From: VGRW01 sp041498295
GTDB lineage: Bacteria > Myxococcota_A > UBA9160 > SZUA-336
Length of the DNA: 8,527 nucleotides
Assembly: GCA_041498295.1 (NCBI GenBank)
Contig: JBGQIB010000181.1
Coordinates: 1-8,527 of the forward strand
Direction of reading: 5' to 3'
Part shown: one piece after another, positions 6,494-8,527 of the stretch
Layout of the letters: the number at the start of each line of letters is the position of its first letter
Numbering within the stretch: the first letter of the stretch is position 1
Notes under the pieces: model-generated
What the model was told of the DNA's origin: nothing
Seen by the model: the letters and a program-made list of their open reading frames with translations, nothing else
Databases searched by the model: none
Program-made: the position numbers and the translations under genes

Positions 6494-7957
6494 GTGTCGT
6501 TCCTTCCGCGCGCGCGCATGGCCCGCGACTCCGACGACGAACCTCTCTTCGGTGGGATCGGCGCGCGCGGTCGGCGCGCACCGCTCGGCTCACAGGCGGC
6601 GGTCCTGCGCCGCGACCTCGCGCTCGTCCACACCGACGCGATTGCCGCCAGCATCATGGTCGGCGCGGGCGAGACGTACATCGCGGCGTTCGCGCTCGCG
6701 CTCGGGCTCGGCGACATCGTGGCCGGCTACGTCGCGTCGGTTCCGCTGCTCGCGGGCGCGGTTCTGCAGCTCGTTTCGCCCTTGGGCGTGCGCCGCTTCG
6801 GCTCGCATCGCCGCTGGGTGGTGTTCTGCGCACGGCTGCAGGCAGCGAGCTTCGTGCCGCTCACGATCGCGGCGCTGGTCGGCTCACTCTCCGCGTTCGG
6901 CCTGCTCGCGATCGCGGCGTTCTACTGGGGGACGGGCATGATGACCGGGCCCGCGTGGAGCACGTGGGTCGGCACGCTCATCCCGCGCAGCGTGCGCTCG
7001 CGCTTCTTCGCGCGACGCAGCCGGGTCGGTCAGATCGCGGTGCTGTTCGGGCTCCTCGCGGGCGGCGCGCTGCTCCACGTCGGCAAGAAGAGCTCGAGCC
7101 CCCTGCTCGCGTTCGCCGCGCTGTTCGCGGTGGCCGGGCTCGCGCGCGCCTGGTCGGCGTGGCTGCTGGCGCACCAGAGCGAGCCCGATCCGCTGGTGGA
7201 GCGCCGCATCGTGACACCGGACGGTGTAGCGCCCGCGCGCGTGCCCGGGAACCGCCGGCTGATCGGCTACCTGCTCGCGCTGCAGGTCGGCGTGCAGATC
7301 GCGGCGCCCTACTTCACGCCCTACATGCTGGGCGCGTCGGCGTTGCATCTCTCGTACGCCGCGTACATGGCGCTGATCGCGGCGTCGTTCGTCTCGAAGA
7401 TTCTCGCGCTGCCATGGCTCGGCCATCTCGCGGCGCGCTACGGAGCGCGGCGCGTGCTCCGCTTCGCCGGCCTGTCCGTCGTACCGCTGCCGGCGCTGTG
7501 GACGATCTCGAACGACTACTCGTTCCTGGTCGCGATCCAACTCGCGTCCGGCATCGCCTGGGGCGCGCACGAGCTCGCGACGTTCCTGCTGTTCTTCGAT
7601 GCGATCCGCCCCGAGGAACGCACGCGGGTGCTGACCTGGTACAACCTGGCGAGCGCCCTGGCGATGGTGATCGGCGCGTCGTTCGGCGCGGTCCTGTTGC
7701 GCGAGCAGGGCGTCGACTTCTCGAGCTACGCGATCCTGTTCTGGGTCAGCGCGGGTGGGCGCGCCGCGACCGTGCCGCTCTTGGCCTGGATGCCCGACGC
7801 GCACGTCGCGCCCGCGGTACCCGCCACCGAGATCCTCGCCGCGCGCCCGTCTGACGGATCGATCGACCAGCCGCTGCTCGCCGATCGCCCCGACAGCCCG
7901 CTCGAGCGGCCGCCCGAGCCGAGTGACTTGCCGATCGTTCCTAGCGCGGCCGAGTGA
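6494..7957 (+). CDS. Major facilitator superfamily transporter, 12 TM
   Basis: Integral inner-membrane protein of 487 residues with twelve predicted hydrophobic segments in two halves (about 45-66, 73-95, 108-128, 133-153, 180-196, 203-225; then 255-275, 287-309, 320-337, 343-369, 380-402, 410-430), separated by a polar loop at 226-250. The stretch GPAWSTWVGTLIP followed by a basic SRFFARR (152-175), and GHLAARYGARR in the second half, are typical MFS cytoplasmic-loop patterns. The N-terminal 40 residues and the C-terminal 57 (Pro/Asp/Ser-rich) are hydrophilic tails, the latter longer than usual. The GTG at 6494 is chosen because AGAGG lies 3 nt upstream; ATG at 6518 has no such site. Substrate cannot be named: no neighbour is a biosynthetic or resistance gene, and drug, sugar or metabolite export or uptake are all possible. 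The 3' end overlaps the TPR gene on the opposite strand by 17 nt. Confidence 0.87.
   Translation: MSFLPRARMARDSDDEPLFGGIGARGRRAPLGSQAAVLRRDLALVHTDAIAASIMVGAGETYIAAFALALGLGDIVAGYVASVPLLAGAVLQLVSPLGVRRFGSHRRWVVFCARLQAASFVPLTIAALVGSLSAFGLLAIAAFYWGTGMMTGPAWSTWVGTLIPRSVRSRFFARRSRVGQIAVLFGLLAGGALLHVGKKSSSPLLAFAALFAVAGLARAWSAWLLAHQSEPDPLVERRIVTPDGVAPARVPGNRRLIGYLLALQVGVQIAAPYFTPYMLGASALHLSYAAYMALIAASFVSKILALPWLGHLAARYGARRVLRFAGLSVVPLPALWTISNDYSFLVAIQLASGIAWGAHELATFLLFFDAIRPEERTRVLTWYNLASALAMVIGASFGAVLLREQGVDFSSYAILFWVSAGGRAATVPLLAWMPDAHVAPAVPATEILAARPSDGSIDQPLLADRPDSPLERPPEPSDLPIVPSAAE
7920..7928 (+). repeat. Iterated motif CGAGTGACT, copy 6
   Basis: In the hydrophilic tail of the MFS gene, read in a third frame (CCG AGT GAC TTG). 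It is one member of a direct pair whose starts are 31 nt apart, and shares the extended form GCCGAGTGACT with copy 7. Confidence 0.55.
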
Positions 7958-8527
7958 CTGCCCGACCCGCTCGGAACAGCGCGAGGTGTGCCTCGATGCG
8001 CGCGCGCGTCTCGGTCGCGTCCGGCGCGTGTGCGCGCCGCAGCGCCTCCTCTTCGAGCTTCGCGGCAGACACCGGATCGCCGGCAGCCGCGACAGACAGC
8101 GCAAAGATGTCGATCTCCTCCGGCGGCACGCATTGCGCGATCCGACACGCAGCCAGGGCGAGCGCGAGCGCCTGGGCTCCGTCGCGGATCGGCCCCTCCG
8201 GCTGCGTCGCGCGCAGCTCCGCGAGACCGAGGAGCGCGCCGCGATCGTTCGGGTCCAGGGCGAGCTGACTCTGGTAGTGCGCCATCGCCTCGTCCGGGCG
8301 ATCGGCCGCGGCAAGCGCGCGTGCGTAGTAGAGGTGCCACTCACTCGCCGCGTTCGGGTTCGGCTCGATCTCGAACGCGCGCGCAAAGCGCTCCGTCGCC
8401 GCGCTCGCATCGTCCGTCAAATACAGCGCGAAGCCGTAGTTCGCCTGAGCGCGCGACCAGCGCGGGTTGAGCTCGACCGCGCGCGCGAAGTGAGGCAGCG
8501 ACTCGGGAAAGCGCCCGGCCGCGCCGA
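7941..8527 (-). CDS. C-terminal part of a tetratricopeptide-repeat protein (partial, 5' end outside window)
   Basis: The minus-strand frame is open from the window edge to a TAG at 7943-7941, giving about 194 residues. A TTG at 8420 could pass for a start, but the frame continues upstream with clear repeat sequence (GRFPESLPHFARAVELNPRW, then SRAQANYGFALYLT), so the gene truly begins beyond 8527. At least three roughly 34-residue TPR units are visible, each ending in the A-x-E-x-x-P or A-L-D-P type turn (AVELNP, AFEIEP, QLALDP). They are followed by a degenerate helical region with a closing LALFRAGRAV. That ending resembles TPR tails attached to membrane glycosyltransferase-like or secreted scaffold proteins in many Gram-negatives, but the N-terminal domain that would settle the role is not in the window. 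TPRs mediate protein-protein contacts. The last 17 nt overlap the end of the MFS gene. Confidence 0.8.
   Translation of the reverse strand, partial: GAAGRFPESLPHFARAVELNPRWSRAQANYGFALYLTDDASAATERFARAFEIEPNPNAASEWHLYYARALAAADRPDEAMAHYQSQLALDPNDRGALLGLAELRATQPEGPIRDGAQALALALAACRIAQCVPPEEIDIFALSVAAAGDPVSAAKLEEEALRRAHAPDATETRARIEAHLALFRAGRAVTRPR
7951..7959 (+). repeat. Iterated motif CGAGTGACT, copy 7
   Basis: Contains the TGA stop of the MFS gene (7955-7957) and lies at the overlap with the TPR gene on the other strand. Second member of the direct pair with copy 6. Confidence 0.55.

Noticed and set aside
4776..6593. 605-codon minus-strand open frame covering asnS
   Set aside because: Shadow of asnS in another frame: low-complexity Arg/Ala/Gly composition, no recognisable motifs, and it also crosses the convergent gene end and the intergenic region.
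6884..8410. 508-codon minus-strand open frame opposite the MFS gene and running into the TPR gene
   Set aside because: High GC makes long antisense frames common; the composition is Arg-rich and it conflicts with the well-supported MFS and TPR frames.
8418..8420. TTG at 8420 as start of the minus-strand TPR gene
   Set aside because: The frame remains open to the window edge and encodes further TPR sequence upstream, so the codon is internal.
1..8527. A defence island, mobile element, CRISPR array or other multi-gene novel system
   Set aside because: All genes seen belong to familiar housekeeping or membrane families; no transposase, integrase, nuclease, toxin or direct-repeat array was found.

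Overview
This GC-rich window (roughly two thirds or more G+C by eye) is tightly packed with ordinary bacterial genes. It reads as a chromosomal housekeeping region, with no phage, IS element, CRISPR array, rRNA or tRNA gene that I can see. A membrane sulfatase-fold protein resembling E. coli PbgA/YejM points to a Gram-negative host. The codon bias and overall gene style would fit a Myxococcota-like or other 'deltaproteobacterial' lineage, but that placement is inference.

Layout. Positions 1-195 (+) hold the 3' end of a small protein that looks like the C-terminal half of a thioredoxin fold. Next comes a compact + strand run: a DusC-type tRNA dihydrouridine synthase (192-1142), overlapping the previous stop by 4 nt; a Uup-type ABC-F ATPase (1148-3049), 5 nt further on; and after a 55-nt gap a five-TM sulfatase-superfamily protein (3105-5057). 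Converging on it with a 17-nt gap is asparaginyl-tRNA synthetase on the minus strand (5075-6433). Divergent from asnS across 60 nt is a 12-TM major facilitator transporter (6494-7957). Its 3' end overlaps by 17 nt the 3' end of a minus-strand TPR protein (7941-8527) whose start lies beyond the window.

Functional theme. Three genes concern translation or nucleic acids (tRNA modification, ABC-F factor, tRNA charging), two are membrane proteins, and one is a TPR scaffold. The first three + strand genes may be co-transcribed; beyond adjacency I see no dedicated pathway or novel multi-gene system.

The most unusual signal is a short DNA word. CGAGTGACT (counting either strand) occurs seven times by hand count, with two further copies of its AGTGACT core, against an expectation well below one. 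The copies lie on both strands, in different genes and reading frames, and two of them supply the stop codon of a gene. This looks like a genome-wide iterated motif of the HIP1 or uptake-sequence kind, not a local repeat. Secondary points are the altered nucleophile position of the sulfatase-like protein, an operator-like inverted repeat at the end of uup, and very tight convergent gene ends without visible terminators.
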